This document shows positions 1 to 12,598 of a stretch of DNA of 64,000 bases, piece by piece. A model generated the notes under the pieces. That model did no database searches, had not been told where the DNA came from, and saw nothing but the letters and a program-made list of their open reading frames with translations. The first letter of the stretch is position 1. Each line of letters opens with the position of its first letter. This stretch comes from Byssothecium circinans (Eukaryota > Ascomycota > Dothideomycetes > Pleosporales > Massarinaceae), in contig ML976999.1 in NCBI GenBank assembly GCA_010015675.1, forward strand, positions 620,059 to 684,058, given 5' to 3'. Position numbers and translations under genes: made by a program.

Positions 1-1898
1 GCTGTGGCTTTTGACGTTCCAGTTCCCGGATATGAGACACCGACTTGCAACAACCTTCGTCTTTGGGCCAGCAAGGCAGCTAGCGGGGAGTTTGACTTTC
101 AAAAGTTCAATGCCGGAGATTACGAGAGCTCAGTCGCTGATCAGCAGCGTGCTGAGACTATTTCAGCTGTGCTCTATCCTAATGACAACTTGGAGCGTGG
201 CAAGGAGCTTCGTCTGAAGCAGCAGTACTTCTGGTGCGCTGCATCTCTCTACGACATCGTCCGCCGGTTCAAGAAGTCGAAGCGTTCCTGGAAGGAGTTC
301 CCCAACCAAGTAGCTATCCAGCTCAACGACACTCACCCGACTCTCGCGATTCCTGAGCTTCAGCGAATTTTGGTCGATCTTGAGGGTTTGGAATGGGATG
401 AGGCTTGGAGCATCGTGACCAAGACCTTTGGTTACACGAATCACACTGTGCTTCCCGAAGCTCTGGAGAAGTGGTCCGTCCCGCTATTCCAGCACCTCCT
501 TCCCCGTCATCTCCAGATCATCTACGACATCAACCTCAACTTCCTACAGTATGTTGAGCGCAACTTCCCCAAGGACCGCGAACTGCTCGGTCGTGTGTCA
601 ATCATCGAGGAGTCAAACCCCAAGTCGGTTCGCATGGCCTACCTCGCGCTCATCGGCTCGCACAAGGTCAATGGTGTAGCCGAGCTGCATTCTGATCTGA
701 TCAAGACCACCATCTTCAAAGACTTTGTAAAGATCTACGGACCAGACAAGTTCACTAATGTGACCAACGGTATCACTCCCCGACGGTGGCTGCACCAGGC
801 CAACCCAAGGTTGTCGGAGCTCATTGCGTCCAAACTGGGCGGACACGAGTTTTTGAAAGATTTGACACTGCTGCACAAGCTTGAGTCATTTGTTGACGAT
901 AAGGAGTTCCGAAAGGAGTTCCGCGAGATCAAGTACGCGAACAAGGTGCGACTTGCGAAGCACATCAAGGAACACAACGGCGTCACAGTAAACCCGACCG
1001 CACTGTTCGACGTGCAGGTCAAGCGTATACACGAGTACAAGCGCCAGCAGCTCAACATCTTTGGTGTTATCCACCGCTACCTGCAGATCAAGCAGATGCC
1101 TGCTGAAGATAGGAAGAAGCTCGCTCCCCGCGTGTCTATCTTCGGTGGCAAGGCGGCACCGGGATACTGGATGGCGAAGACTGTCATTCACCTCATCAAC
1201 CAGGTCGGCAAGGTCGTGAACAACGACGCCGATGTTGGCGATCTGCTGAAGGTCATCTTCTTGGAAGACTACAATGTCAGCAAGGCGGAGATCATCTGTC
1301 CGGCTAGCGACATCTCTGAGCACATCTCGACCGCCGGTACTGAGGCTTCGGGTACGAGCAACATGAAGTTCTGCCTGAACGGAGGTCTTATCATCGGTAC
1401 CTGCGACGGTGCCAACGTAAGTGCTTGGTCCTTGCCAATGAAAATACTTCTCACTAACCAGCCTCGCAGATTGAGATCACACGCGAAATCGGCGAGCAAA
1501 ACATCTTCCTCTTCGGCAATCTTGCCGAGGACGTCGAAGAGCTCCGTCACGGCCATCTCTACAACCACTACCAGCTCGACCCTGCCCTCGCGAACGTCTT
1601 CGACAGCATCCACTCTGGCACGTTTGGCGATGCCGGTTCCTTCACCGCGCTCCTCAACGGCATCGTCGAGCACGGCGACTACTACCTCGTCTCGGATGAC
1701 TTTGCGTCGTACATCAAGACGCAAGAGCTCATTGACGAGAGCTACAAGAACACTGAGGAGTGGACTACCAAGGCGATTACTACGGTCGCGAGGATGGGCT
1801 TCTTCTCGAGTGACCGGTGCATTGACGAGTATGCGGAGAGTATCTGGAATATCGAACCCCTTACTCCGAAGAAGGGAGAGGACGGGGTAGAGGCTTAG
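1..1898 (+). CDS. GPH1: Glycogen phosphorylase, C-terminal part (gene enters from left edge)
   Basis: Pyridoxal-phosphate enzyme that releases glucose-1-phosphate from glycogen in the cytosol. Two exons are seen: 1-1416 (open from base 1 in frame 1) and 1470-1898. The 53-bp intron 1417-1469 has a GTAAGT donor, a CTAAC branch site and a CAG acceptor; without splicing the frame turns into Ser/Arg-rich nonsense. The spliced product has 614 residues, so roughly the first 260 of the usual 880 lie outside the window. Family marks visible are VPGYETP near the left edge, QLNDTHP, NVTNGITPRRW, QVKRIHEYKRQ, SIFGGKAAPGY and EASGTSNMKF, whose Lys binds the cofactor phosphate, followed by LNGG and GTCDGAN. 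The end of the frame gives a normal C-terminus (IEPLTP...). No damage is visible, so it should be a working housekeeping gene. GPH1 is the yeast name. Confidence 0.97.
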
Positions 1899-2691
1899 AT
1901 GCGGATGCTTGGGATGGGATGAATAGAGGGAGGTTTAGTGATTTTCTCTCCTTTATGCATCTTGTTCACGAGTTACTTGCATGTTTCTAAATGGCAATGT
2001 GAAGCCGCGGAGGTGTGTATTCGTAATTGTTCTGTGATGAGTTTTATTCGTTGTGATGCACGTGTTGAGGCAGCCACCTGCACCTGGGCACTGGCGTGGG
2101 CTAAAGATTGCAGTGCAAGGGCCAAGACGCGTCCACCGTTTCGGCTGACATTGATCCGGCATAGGCTTAGTCAGATGAGTTCAATGGATCAAACCAAAGA
2201 CAACCTGTGTATATTTCGCTGAATGCTTTCTCGCCTTCACCGAGGTGGGTGTTGATGAGTAACATGACGTGAATCGCACTTTCCCGTCTTAGTCATCTCT
2301 GCTCGGGGCCACTGGACTACACCTCACCACATCACCACCTCACTTCAACGGCGGCCCCGTGAGGCGCTGCTGCCTCTGCCTCTGCCTCTTTCTCCCTCTC
2401 ACCCTTTACGTTTTTCCGTTCTGCGTCGCTCTGCCCTCTCCCCTTCACCCATTTTGCGATCAAGTTGCCACGTCGCTCGCTCCGCCCGCACTTCCACAGC
2501 TTGTCGATACCTTGTCATCGAGCAGGAAAAGCTGCGCCCGTCGTCTGCAGGTACAAACGCCAGCGTCACCGGACCTCCTACGACTCCATTGGCTTCTACT
2601 TCTTCTGGTTCAACTACATCGCCGTGACGAGGGCGTACATCCACATCACCACCACACGGTAGCTCGCGGCTCGCAACTCCCGTCCACCAGC

Positions 2692-3672
2692 ATGACGACC
2701 TTAAAGGATATCACCATGTCCGACTCCCCCGACGCGCGTACCCGTCACCATGAATACTCTTATCGCCTGCCGACTCCGCCGCGGATCGTTGTACCTCCGC
2801 CGACCCTTACCACCGAGCCACCCGAGCTTCATTTGCCCAACCAGCGTGCGCACGATGAGGAGATCGATACGAGCTTCCTCAAGAACATCAACCTTGACAG
2901 CGTCGTGCAGACGAATACGCTGCTCGAGTGGCACTACGCGAAACGCAGGCAGGCGCAGATGATCCTGCCGTGGCTGTATCTTGGCCCGTTGTCGGCTGCC
3001 AAGGACAAGGAGTTTCTCGCACGGGAAGGCATCACCATGGTGTTTGCCATTCGCGCAAACACCAACAGTATGAGGGGTTTGTTGCAGGCCGCACTGGAGG
3101 TTTGCCATGAAGTCGCGGCTGTCGAAGCCTCCAACTGCTTCTCCTTGACTGGCAAGTTCGCCGACGCGACCAGGATCATCAACACCCATGTCGCCAAATT
3201 CTGGAAGTACACGCAAGCTACTGGGAACCCACAGCTTGGAAAAGTGCTTGTCTTTTGCGAGTCTGGGAACGACAAGTCGGCAGCGGTGGCCGCGGCGTAT
3301 CTGATGGAGCTTCTCGACGACTTTGACCACATCAAGAGCATGCAGGTGTGTCAGGCGCAGCGCTTCTGCGTCAACTTCGACGACGCGCTCAAACTATCTC
3401 TTCAGTCATACTGGGATATCCTTCAAGCGAGACGGTCCGTTTCGAATGCACGAGCTGAGTTGCTCTCCGCCCAAGGTCTCGCGGATGCGCTGTTAGACGT
3501 AGACCCGGGTGTGCGAAGGATGCACGAGCCCAGCAAGCCCAAGAGATCGATCGAGGAACTGAGGGATGACGATGTCGATATGGGAAGTGATTTCGATGAT
3601 GACCCATCAATCAGGCCACGACGGGGCAATCTTGAGTCGCTCGCGCCCTTTGCTCAGCGCTATCGACCTTAG
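2692..3672 (+). CDS. STYX-like dual-specificity (pseudo)phosphatase domain protein
   Basis: Single-exon gene, 326 aa from the ATG at 2692; a second Met at 2716 is a possible start. The frame is open further upstream, but there it is low-complexity CT-rich DNA without an ATG, so it is taken as 5' leader. Residues about 90-230 look like a dual-specificity phosphatase fold: ILPWLYLGPLSAAKD, then EGITMVFAIR, then LVFCESGNDKSAAVAAAYLM. The last segment sits where active enzymes have HCxxGxxRS. Here Cys189 is kept, but the preceding His is Phe and the P-loop Arg is Lys195, so catalysis is probably lost and the protein may bind phosphoproteins as STYX does. The C-terminus is acidic (DDDVDMGSDFDDD) followed by a basic stretch. 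The family call rests on motif order only. Confidence 0.8.
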   Translation: MTTLKDITMSDSPDARTRHHEYSYRLPTPPRIVVPPPTLTTEPPELHLPNQRAHDEEIDTSFLKNINLDSVVQTNTLLEWHYAKRRQAQMILPWLYLGPLSAAKDKEFLAREGITMVFAIRANTNSMRGLLQAALEVCHEVAAVEASNCFSLTGKFADATRIINTHVAKFWKYTQATGNPQLGKVLVFCESGNDKSAAVAAAYLMELLDDFDHIKSMQVCQAQRFCVNFDDALKLSLQSYWDILQARRSVSNARAELLSAQGLADALLDVDPGVRRMHEPSKPKRSIEELRDDDVDMGSDFDDDPSIRPRRGNLESLAPFAQRYRP

Positions 3673-4761
3673 AGTTCTGATTCCCCTTGTTTTGGTGTTT
3701 AACTGCTTTTCATCGTCTCTCAAGATACCCACATGATATTGGCGTAAGGGTCGCAGGGAGTACAGGGGCAGGATATGGTCTTTTGCTGTTACTCCATTTG
3801 GGGTTGCTTGGAAAGAGCGAGATGTCCTGGTACGGTAGCTTGACTACACATGGTTTTACGTCTTTGCGGCTACCTCGGAGGGCTCTCCAGTGGAGTCACA
3901 CCATAGGTTATATGGCCTTCTCACACGACGTTTCTTATCCTGTCAAAATCAATGCATGCGCTTCCTTATTATTCACGCTTCTTTATCTCTTCTTGTGTGC
4001 AATGTATCTTTCCTTGACCTATTTCAGACAGCGTGCCGCTGTGACTGAACGGTGATGTAAGTGCGTCCTCACTTCTGTATGTGGTCTAGGCTGAGTCATT
4101 TGTAGATTGTCTGAACTCGGTTTGAAAGTATGTGTGATCAAGTGTTGTGTCATACGCTCGAGCTGGGCAGTGTGTCATACAATATGACCCTACGATTGTA
4201 TGTCGCATACTTGACCACCGCGAGACACCTCTTTGCAATAACATTCTTCAAAAGTGAAAGAGGGGGTCACTAGTATCGTCAGGCAACGAGGCGAGATGGT
4301 TGATCCTACGTTCAGGCAGCTATATGGCACAGGTGAGGGTAGAAAATATGGCGATCGGAAACGTCTTGGGTACATACCTTACGAGCCGCCTCAAATCGCG
4401 CCTCTCTAACCTTAGCTAAACAATACTGCTTCCCAAGCGTCTTCGGTGTGTCAGAAGTTGCCTCCATACAGCGGGCATACATCATTGTGTAATACTTTCG
4501 CACTCTGCCGTTCTGTCGCAAACGAACAAATACGGAGCGCCTGGAACCAACTTAAGCTCAATAGGCAGGTTGCCGTGCAAACCGGGTGCCGGGGGCTCGA
4601 CAGTGAACGCCAGCTCAAAGTTTTACAGCCAGTCTTCCTGATAAACAACAATAAGAATCCTCTTTCACTCGAACAACAGCAGCAGCAAAGAAGAAAAAAG
4701 TGGGTCACCATCATGTCACGTCACGTCCCATCCGGCTCTCTGGTTTCCACGCTCACCTAGA
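3673..4761. other. Intergenic stretch without a confident gene
   Basis: Holds the 3' flank of the pseudophosphatase gene and the upstream region of the next gene. Short open frames occur on both strands. The best is on the minus strand at 4312-4521, ending in a GTATGT that could be a donor, but it lacks a proper start and no domain is recognised. CAA/CAG-rich sequence near 4670-4700 is simple repeat. Confidence 0.5.
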
Positions 4762-7700
4762 ATGGAAAATACAGCAATGCGTCAGAGCGGCCGTTACCGC
4801 AAACCACCGAAACGGTATCAAGGCGACGGTACTTTTACTGACGGAACTACGACACCGACATCGCCATCGCCATCGCTATCGCCAGCAGCTTCGCCGGAAG
4901 CTACACATATATCTGTGAGTCTCCCCCCCGCAGGCTGTGTATGAGTATGAGTGAGTGAGGTTACGGGAGTGAAGGGAGGGAGTCATTGGGAGGCGAAACT
5001 TTACTTTGAGTCAATTGCTAACATCGATGTGCGAGTCAAAGGCCGCGACGAGTCTTTTGGATCATCGCACGTTGGAATCGGACCTACCGTTGAGACCAAG
5101 CAGAAGCAGAAGCAGATCTTTGCAACAGTCACAGTCACAGCGTGCGTCGTCATCGTCATTGTATACACCAGCGTCTTTGCAGCACCGCGTTGACGTTGAG
5201 GACGTCACTGGAGCTAGACGGTCTACTACAGCTACAGCTACAGACTCATCACCGTATATCGATTCAGCGGGCGGGCTTTTGGTAACACCGTCGCGCGACT
5301 ACGCAACAACAGCGGCATCGGTATCACGTGCCTACCGTACAAAGGCAAACGAACCTGAAGACTCTGACGACATGCTCATACTGGAGCCCGGTGACTACGT
5401 ACCGGATCGCTCCACGCGAGAGAGGAAACCGGTCTCGTATGCGTACACTGATCCGCCGCGCACGGCTACTAAACGCGCTGCTAGCGTTGACCCTGGGGTT
5501 GTGAAGGAGAAGAGGAGTGTAGGGCGACCAAGCAAGCGGGCTAGAGTTAGGATTATGTCGGGTGAGGGCGAGGACGCTGGGTTCGATGGGAGTTACATGC
5601 CGCCGCCGCCCAAGCGAGCCAGAGTCAGAATTATGCCGGACGAGGGCGACAGCGCTGAATTCGACGATAGCTACGTACCGCCACCGCCCAAGCGAACTAG
5701 AGCCGTCAAATTCGCCTTGACCGACGACGTCGCAGAGGTGACTACACCTGTGAATGGGCACGACCATGAGGAGCCGCAGACCAGGAACATGTCGGCTGCT
5801 GGCAAACTCGCAGCCTTCCCATCACTGACCACTCCCGTTCCCCCTGCCCTCACCGATACAGACGAGGCACGATACACGCTGAAGCAAATGGTCGATGACC
5901 GCGCCAGCGGCGACGAAGAGAGAATCGGCGCGAGCAGGCGTGTCATGCAGATGCTATGGTCCTGCGAAGCCTTCCCCAAAGCCGTGAAAGAAAAGGAGAG
6001 GGTCTGGTACGCGAACTTCAAGGCGAATTCTAGAGAGATTCCCGTGGATTTGGGTGTACGTACACTCCCATCCCATGTATCATACTCACTACCCTGCCCT
6101 GCCCTGCACTGTATTACTGAACTTCAGTCATCTTTTGCCTCCTCCCCAACGACTCACAAGTATGAGTATGAGTACGAGTATGAGTAACTAGTCCTCTGAC
6201 TAACACCCTTCCCCTTCCCCTCTAGATACCCTTCGCCTCCCTGCACCCCACGCTCCGCGTCGCCATCCTCGACACTATCACCGAGCACACCTCGGCCACG
6301 CGATTCTCGGGCTCTTTCGCAAATAACACAGCGTACTCCGATCCGGCTTACGGCTCCCCCTGGTACCCGCACTGCGTCCTCTTGGACATCGATAAAGAAG
6401 AGTATTGGTGGATTGTAAGGGATAACATCAGGTTTACGCAGGAAGATCCCGGGGAGGTGCCGCGGTGGTGGACGGAAAAGTTCCCGGGGGTGGTGTTTGA
6501 TCCCGAGACGCCCGAGCCGAGGGAGGTTGTTAAGGCGTTGAGGTTTTGTAGACAGATGGGGTTGCCGGGGTTGTTGGTGGGGGAGTGGGCGGGGGTTTTG
6601 CCCGAGGGGGGGCTGTTGGGGGAGGTATGTTACGTTTTTCTCTGTGGGGTGGTGCTGGGGGTGTGTATGTTGGAGAGTGATTGCTGACTTGATTGAAAGC
6701 CTCATGATGTTACTGAGGCGATGCTCGCGGGTGGGAAGGGAACTGGCGGTGTTGATGTTGAGGAAGAGGGACAGTTCAAGGAAGACGGACGGGATATTAA
6801 TACAGTCGTCGAGACTGACCTGGTGCCCGACACCGTCCCCGTCCCCAACGATCTTCAAGGCGCGGAACTCGCCCGCCTCAGAGCCTGGGGGATTGATGGC
6901 CTCACGCCGTACCAACCCCCCGACGAAGACAACGGAGAACGTACGCCCGACCCACCGGCTCTATTCGAATTCGTCGACTTCGACGATGCCGCGTCTGTTC
7001 ATTCAGGTATCTCAAATGCACCATTCTCACGGGATGTTACTGCTGAGCCGTATTCCGGACTACCCGCCGTGTATGGTCCTAGCGAGGATGGCGAAGATGA
7101 GGATGAAGATATGCAGAAGACTATTGAGCAGTCTTTCGACGATAGCAAGAATGGTTATATGAACAAAGGTGCGGAGAACAGCGAGTCGCCGATTGTCTTT
7201 CATTCCACCAGTGGCAAGGGGGGAACTGGAGGTGGAAAGATGGCTGGGAAGACACCGGCGACGACGGCGATGCGGAAGAAGACGCCGGTTAAGAAGAGGC
7301 AGTATAAGAAGAAAAAGGCGCTTGAGGGTCTTGCTGAGGGCTTGGGGACTGGGGGTTCGGCGGGGCCGCAGCGGCCGACAAATAAGAAGACGGCTGAGCC
7401 TGTGCAGGGAGATGAACGGACAGCGATCATGAAGCAGAATCTGGAGAAGTTCGAGGGCGTGGTAAATGAGCAGATGATGCATCCTGTTTACACTTTTAAC
7501 AAGCGTAAGTCCTCCTCTCTGGTCTAGTCATAACAAGTAACTTTCTTCTAACAATCCATGCAGGAAAAATGCACGAAGAGACTACAGAAGCTCTTCAAAA
7601 CCTCGTCGAGTACGCGAACAAGAGGCAAAAGATCTTTGAGGCTGCCGGATACACCACCATCACGGGAAATGAGCCGCAGTCTACAAAGTTACCGCCGATG

Positions 7701-8405
7701 GGCCTTATGGCACCTCCGCAGGTCAACACTCCCACTACACAACAAGGGCGCTTCTATAACGGCCACGCTGCCCATATGCAGCAGCCGAGCGCGCACACTA
7801 CTTCGTCCTTCAATCATCCGAGCCAGGCTGGAGGAGAGTTCGAAATCAATCCTCAGAATCCGACCTCCGCACGTTACAACGCTCCTACACGTTACAACCC
7901 TCCGCTCGACACTTATTCAACATCGTACTACGGAACTATGCCGGGCTCACAAGTCTTGGGTTCGAATATGCGACCTAACGGCTTCGCAGGCGGGTCCTCG
8001 CCGTACGGCCATGGAGGGAACTCGTCGGCGAATGAGTTTCTGAGTTCGCACCGTGAACAATTTCGGGCTCAGGCTCAGGCGATGATTCTGCAGCAGCAGC
8101 AGCAGCAGGAGATGCAGATGCAGAACGGATATCCGACCCCGGCGGTGCCGAACCCGCAGAATTATAACGGCGGGCAGATGTCGCAGAACAATAGCAGGAC
8201 TCAGGTGCCACAGAACAACAGTGGAGGGGGTGGGAAGGTCAATGTCAGCAGTGTTCACGATGTCAACCATTTGTTGCGCGCGGCGAGGGGTGGCAAGTTT
8301 GGGACTAGTAAAGGTGGTAAGGTGGATCCGAGGATTACATTACTGACGAAGGATAATGGAAGCGGAGGAGGTGCAGGTGCGGGACAGCAGGGAAAGCTGG
8401 AGTGA
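4762..8405 (+). CDS. Five-exon nuclear-type protein of unknown function (about 1,072 aa)
   Basis: I do not recognise the family. Proposed exons are 4762-4914, about 5036-6055, 6226-6624, 6700-7504 and 7564-8405. All joins keep frame; donors are GTGAGT, GTACGT, GTATGT and GTAAGT. The first acceptor is the least sure (5035 or 5041), after a GCTAACA branch site. The protein is basic and disordered at its start. It has an AT-hook-like GRPSKRARV near residue 213 and a 26-residue tandem repeat (KRARVRIM...PPPPKR; DNA period 78 bp from 5534). The middle, about residues 330-540, is the only globular-looking part (RYTLKQMVDDRASGDEERIGA, SLHPTLRVAIL, YWWIVRDNIRF, Trp-rich). Then come an acidic stretch, a Lys-rich patch (KKRQYKKKK, about residue 716), a short helix (TTEALQNLVEYANKRQKIFE) and a Gln/Asn-rich tail with a (CAG)n Gln run. 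Composition suggests a nuclear DNA- or chromatin-associated protein; this is inference. Confidence 0.75.
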
Positions 8406-8928
8406 TGAGGGCTTGGACATGCGGGTTGCCGTCTTGAATAGAGGGGTTGACCGTAGGGTTGGAGCTTTTGGATACTGGGGAATTGGTCTGTTTAGGACGG
8501 GTCTTGGGGAATTGAGCTGGGGATTCTTTTCTTTCATTTGGAGGGGTTGGGTTCAATCAGCTATAGGCGTTTTCGGAGATTTGCGTTGACGCACTGCCTT
8601 GCGTATGCGTCTATCGATTACTATGGTAGTCAACCGTGAGCGTTGGAGATTGCCGTTGAGTATGGCACTTGATGAAATGAGAAGCTTGATCTGGACCGTG
8701 CTTCATTTACTACAACTGTAAACTCTACACTCTTCAAACGGCTTCCTACCTCAAAACCATCATGTGAATATCTGCCGCCACGTAGCCAGCAGCAGGGGCA
8801 TCCGCCAAGCAATGAAAGCCACACCCGCTCCTCTCTGATTGGCCAACATCTACGTCTCACATCAACATCACACCAACACCTCAACCTCCCCCGAACTCTC
8901 CCCTTCCCACCACACGCTCCGACCCACG

Positions 8929-11900
8929 ATGGAATCCATAGAAACCCAACTCTTAAACAAATACAACATCCCCACGCTCTTCCCCGCAGCCTGGCCCTCG
9001 GAAAAAGACGCCAATGACTCCGACTCCGCCTCCGCCGCGTCGGACGACGACGCCCCGCCCGCCATGTCGGCGCGCATGAGCAGCGTGCAGCGCCGGAAAT
9101 CGCGGTACTCGGTGCTAGAAGGTGCAGGCGGGTTTGCGAGGAAGAGGGATGGGGTTGAGAAGACGAAGGACGGGGTGGAGAATCTGGTGCAGAAGGACGA
9201 GGGGGATCCGCTGGGGACGTATCCGTCGGTTGTGCAGGTCTTGAGGCAGAGGGGGTTGGGGGTGGAGGAAGACGTCAAGCTACGTATGTGAGATCTTTTA
9301 CGGGAAGGATGAGGATCTCGGGGGATGTTTTTTGGGGTGTGATGCTGATTTGGGGTGCAGGGAATAGGTTTTTATTGAGCTCGACGACGTTCTCTCCCGC
9401 GCTGTTCCTCTCGCAGGTGCATAACCAGGCCTCGACCGATTCACTCCTGCAAGGCCTTGATTTCCTCTCGCGCTCCATCGAGAAGAAATCCGCGTCCCTG
9501 AAAGTCCTCGTCGAGGCAAACTTCGAGCGCTTCGTTGGCGCGAAGGCGACTATCGACCGCGTGTATAGCGAGATGCGCGATGTGGGCGCCGAGCCGGAGA
9601 CGCCGGCGAGTCCGGGGAGACGTCCGGGGCATTCGAGGGGAGCGAGTCGGAGTAGCTTTTCTGCGAGGAAGACGAGCGCGTCGTTGACGCCGGATATGGT
9701 GGGGAAGCAGGTCGATGAGAAGAAGAAGAAGAATGCGCTGGTGAAGGAGAGCGAGTATGGCGTGCATGGCATCAAGGTGCCGCTTACGGAAGTTGCGGTT
9801 AAAGCGGAGGAGGTTTGGGGTCCGGCTTTGGGAGGGAGGGAGAAGGAAAAGACGCTCAAATCGATACTTTCGTCTGTGGAGAAGAACCGAGGGTTGTTTG
9901 AGGTCGGGTCTGCCATTCAGGATGCTATAAGGAGAAAGGATCACGAGACGATTGTGGAGGAGTACACGAGGGCGCGGAAGTTTGCTGAAGACGCGAGATA
10001 TATTGTCGAGCAGGCGAATTATTCAAAGGCGCCGTTGACGGATGTGCAGGTCCATCAGATCATCGTCACGGCGAGGATGTGGTCGGACGTCGAGCATCAG
10101 GTTGAAGCGTTCAAGCGCGACGCGTGGAAGAGGTTGACGAGCACGCATTTTACGAAACAGCTGAATCTTCACCAGAGCAGTACCGAGGATGCGAAGAGCG
10201 AGCAGTATATGGAGCTTATATCGATCATGTTGGAACTGGGCGTCGAGGACAATCCGATTTGGATATGGCTGCTTTCACGATACGAGTATCTCAAGTCACG
10301 GCTTACGAATACCTGCGAGCGCATCCAGGTTGAGATTGAGGTGCTGCGGAGGCACTTGGCGAATAGTCCCAAGCCGAGCTTGAAGCTGCTGTTGAAGCAT
10401 CTGCGAGCTGTGCCAACGAGTAAGAATATCAGTGTGGAGTCGGGGAAGCTGGATTCGGTCAAGGTGGTGGAGTTTTGGGAGCATTTGTATGCTTCCACGA
10501 CTGCGCTGTTAGGCATCAATGGTGGGCTGTTGGGGGAGCTCGTTGAGTATTGGGAGATCGTACAATCGTTTGTGGAAGGTCGCGCGCAGAGGAACTTGCC
10601 TATGGGCTTCAACAATCAGTCTTCGGTTCATCACTCCCTGTCGTCGAGCAACCTAAATGACCTGGAGAGTGGGATGGTGGAGCTTATCAACGTTATTCGC
10701 GAGATGCTCTTTTCCTTCTTTGCTGAGCCGCCGATCGATGATATTTCGCTGCTCTTCTCGCCGATGCCGAATTCACCTGAACCAACGACACCGCGGACCC
10801 CCCTGAGCGCGGCGTTGAGTCCGTCAATGGGCTCGAAATTCCGCCTCGATCCGAACAATGTTCCTCCGCCGTCTCCTGGACGCGGTGAGGCATGGGAGAA
10901 GTACGCTTTCTGGCCACCTAACTCGAATGCTTTGTCCGGCTGCCACTACCTGGCAAAGACACTGGTTTTGATCGGCACTGCAGCGAACGAGCTAGCATCG
11001 CTTCGTCTTCAGGAGACAGGGTCGAAGGCTAAGATCGACGATGTGCTACGCCATCTCGTCGGCGGTATTCGCGAGCGATGTGTGCAGGCTGTGTGCGCAG
11101 CTTGGAACACGGATGCCGAGAACATCAAAGTGCTCGAAGATTGGACGCGCGATCCTGACCGCAAGGACATCACTTCACTGCCTAGCCGCTTCCTTGCTGT
11201 GCAGAGCTTCTTGCTCAACAATCTCCAGAAGATCATGTATATCGAGGCATCGACCAAGACTAATGTCGATATCATCGTGCCGCCGAGCAGTAAGCTATTG
11301 CAGATGGTGAGAAGCCAGTTTGTGACGAGCTTGTATCGGACGTTGAGTGGCATGGTGGAGTGTGCGGAGAAGGGGAGACGGGCGCTAGGGAAGGAGTTTG
11401 AGGTTAAGGATGATGATTTGGCGGTTAATGAGGAGGAGGTCGAGGATGGGACGTGGGGGAAAGTAGATGCTACGAAGCAGGTACGTTCATATGAACTTGA
11501 CACTCAAAATGTGGATACTAACTCTGAACAGTCTATCCGCCTCCTCCTCACCCTATCAAACATGTCCTCGTTCCAAACGGAAATCACCCCTCAACTCCTC
11601 AGCCTCTTCGAAACCCTCTTCTCCGTCCAGCTCACCGACGAAACAAACCGCATCCGTGACGTCCTCTCGCAACTCGACGCCCAACTCTTCCGCTCCTACA
11701 CCAAACCCCACTCTATCCGCATCGCCTCCACTCTCAATGCTGGTATCTTCTCTCCCACCTGGGCCCCGCCCCCGATCCCCGGAAAATCCGTCGCAGACCG
11801 CGATCCCTCCCCCTACGTCTTCACCGTACTCCTCGACCTCGTCATCGTCCACACAGAAGTCAGCACCACCTCTCCCCCACTAACCTCGCGCATCCTGCGT

Positions 11901-12215
11901 GCGCTCTTCGAATCGACATCGACCTCGCTCATCGCGACGTTCAGTAAGCTCGAGAAGTGCAATCTGAGCTCGCTCATGCAGGCCACGCTCGACGTGGAGT
12001 TTATGGCACAGACGCTCGCGGCGTATACCACGGAGAAGGCGAGCCAGGTCCAGACGGATATTTATCAGGTGTTGGATGCGAAGACGGATAATGGGGCGAG
12101 GGTGCGGTTGCAGGAGGAGTTGGGGGCTTTGAGGGGTGTGTTGAAGAGGTTGAGGGATGGGACGAGGGTGGAATTTGCGTGTTTTAGGAGGAAGAGGGAT
12201 GCGGGGCAGAGGTGA
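8929..12215 (+). CDS. SEC5: Exocyst complex component Sec5
   Basis: Subunit of the octameric exocyst, which tethers secretory vesicles to the plasma membrane at sites of polarised growth. Exons are 8929-9283, 9361-11480 and 11532-12215, giving 1,052 aa, normal for fungal Sec5. Intron 1 (77 bp, GTATGT..CAG) splits a codon; without it the first frame stops at once. Intron 2 (51 bp, GTACGT, TACTAAC branch, CAG) is a multiple of three without a stop, so retention would only add 17 residues. The N-terminus has the short MESIETQLLNKYNIPTLFP lead and a Ser/Asp-rich stretch. Then comes the Sec5 signature, FSPALFLSQVHNQASTDSLL and a helical region with LVEANFERFVGAKATIDRVY. The rest is long helical-rod sequence with a Pro-rich insertion (PEPTTPRTP). 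No damage is seen. Confidence 0.93.
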
Positions 12216-12428
12216 GGGGTTGGTGGGTAGTGTGGGTAGTGTGGGGGAAAGGAGGGAGGGGAAGGGAGGTTATGGATAGCTACGGTAATATGTTCAATTG
12301 AAGATACATTCAGCTTGTTCTACGCCAGTCTTCCAGGTATATTCGCAATCATGCTGTGCACCAAGGGTGTAGCGTAATGATGCTATGCATCACCACTCCT
12401 TTACAATAACACCTCAAATTCCCCACAC

Positions 12429-12598
12429 GTCCTCTCTGCACACACTCCTCTCCGCACACACTCCTCTCCGCACACACTCCTCTCCGCACACACTCCTCTC
12501 CGCACACACTCCTCTCCGCACACACTCCTCTCCGCACACACTCCTCTCCGCACACACTCCTCTCCGCACACACTCCTCTCCGCACACACTCCTCTCCA
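12429..12598. repeat. 16-bp minisatellite, about ten tandem copies
   Basis: Tandem array of CACACACTCCTCTCCG, nearly perfect, just downstream of SEC5. One early copy has CTG for CCG and the last is cut after CTCTCC. Sixteen is not a multiple of three, so all frames stay open across it and give false repeat proteins; it is not coding. There are no unique spacers, so it is not a CRISPR array. Confidence 0.9.

Noticed and set aside
3687..4055. Plus-strand 122-codon frame after the pseudophosphatase
   Set aside because: Lies in the 3' flank, has low-complexity hydrophobic composition, no domain and no good start context.
4312..4521. Minus-strand frame with good composition ending in a possible GTATGT donor
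   Set aside because: No ATG except internal ones, a stop upstream, and no recognised domain; not enough to call a gene.
12429..12598. Regular array that might be taken for CRISPR or a repeat protein on either strand
   Set aside because: There are no unique spacers, the period is 16 bp, and all frames are open only because 16 is not a multiple of three and the unit lacks stops.
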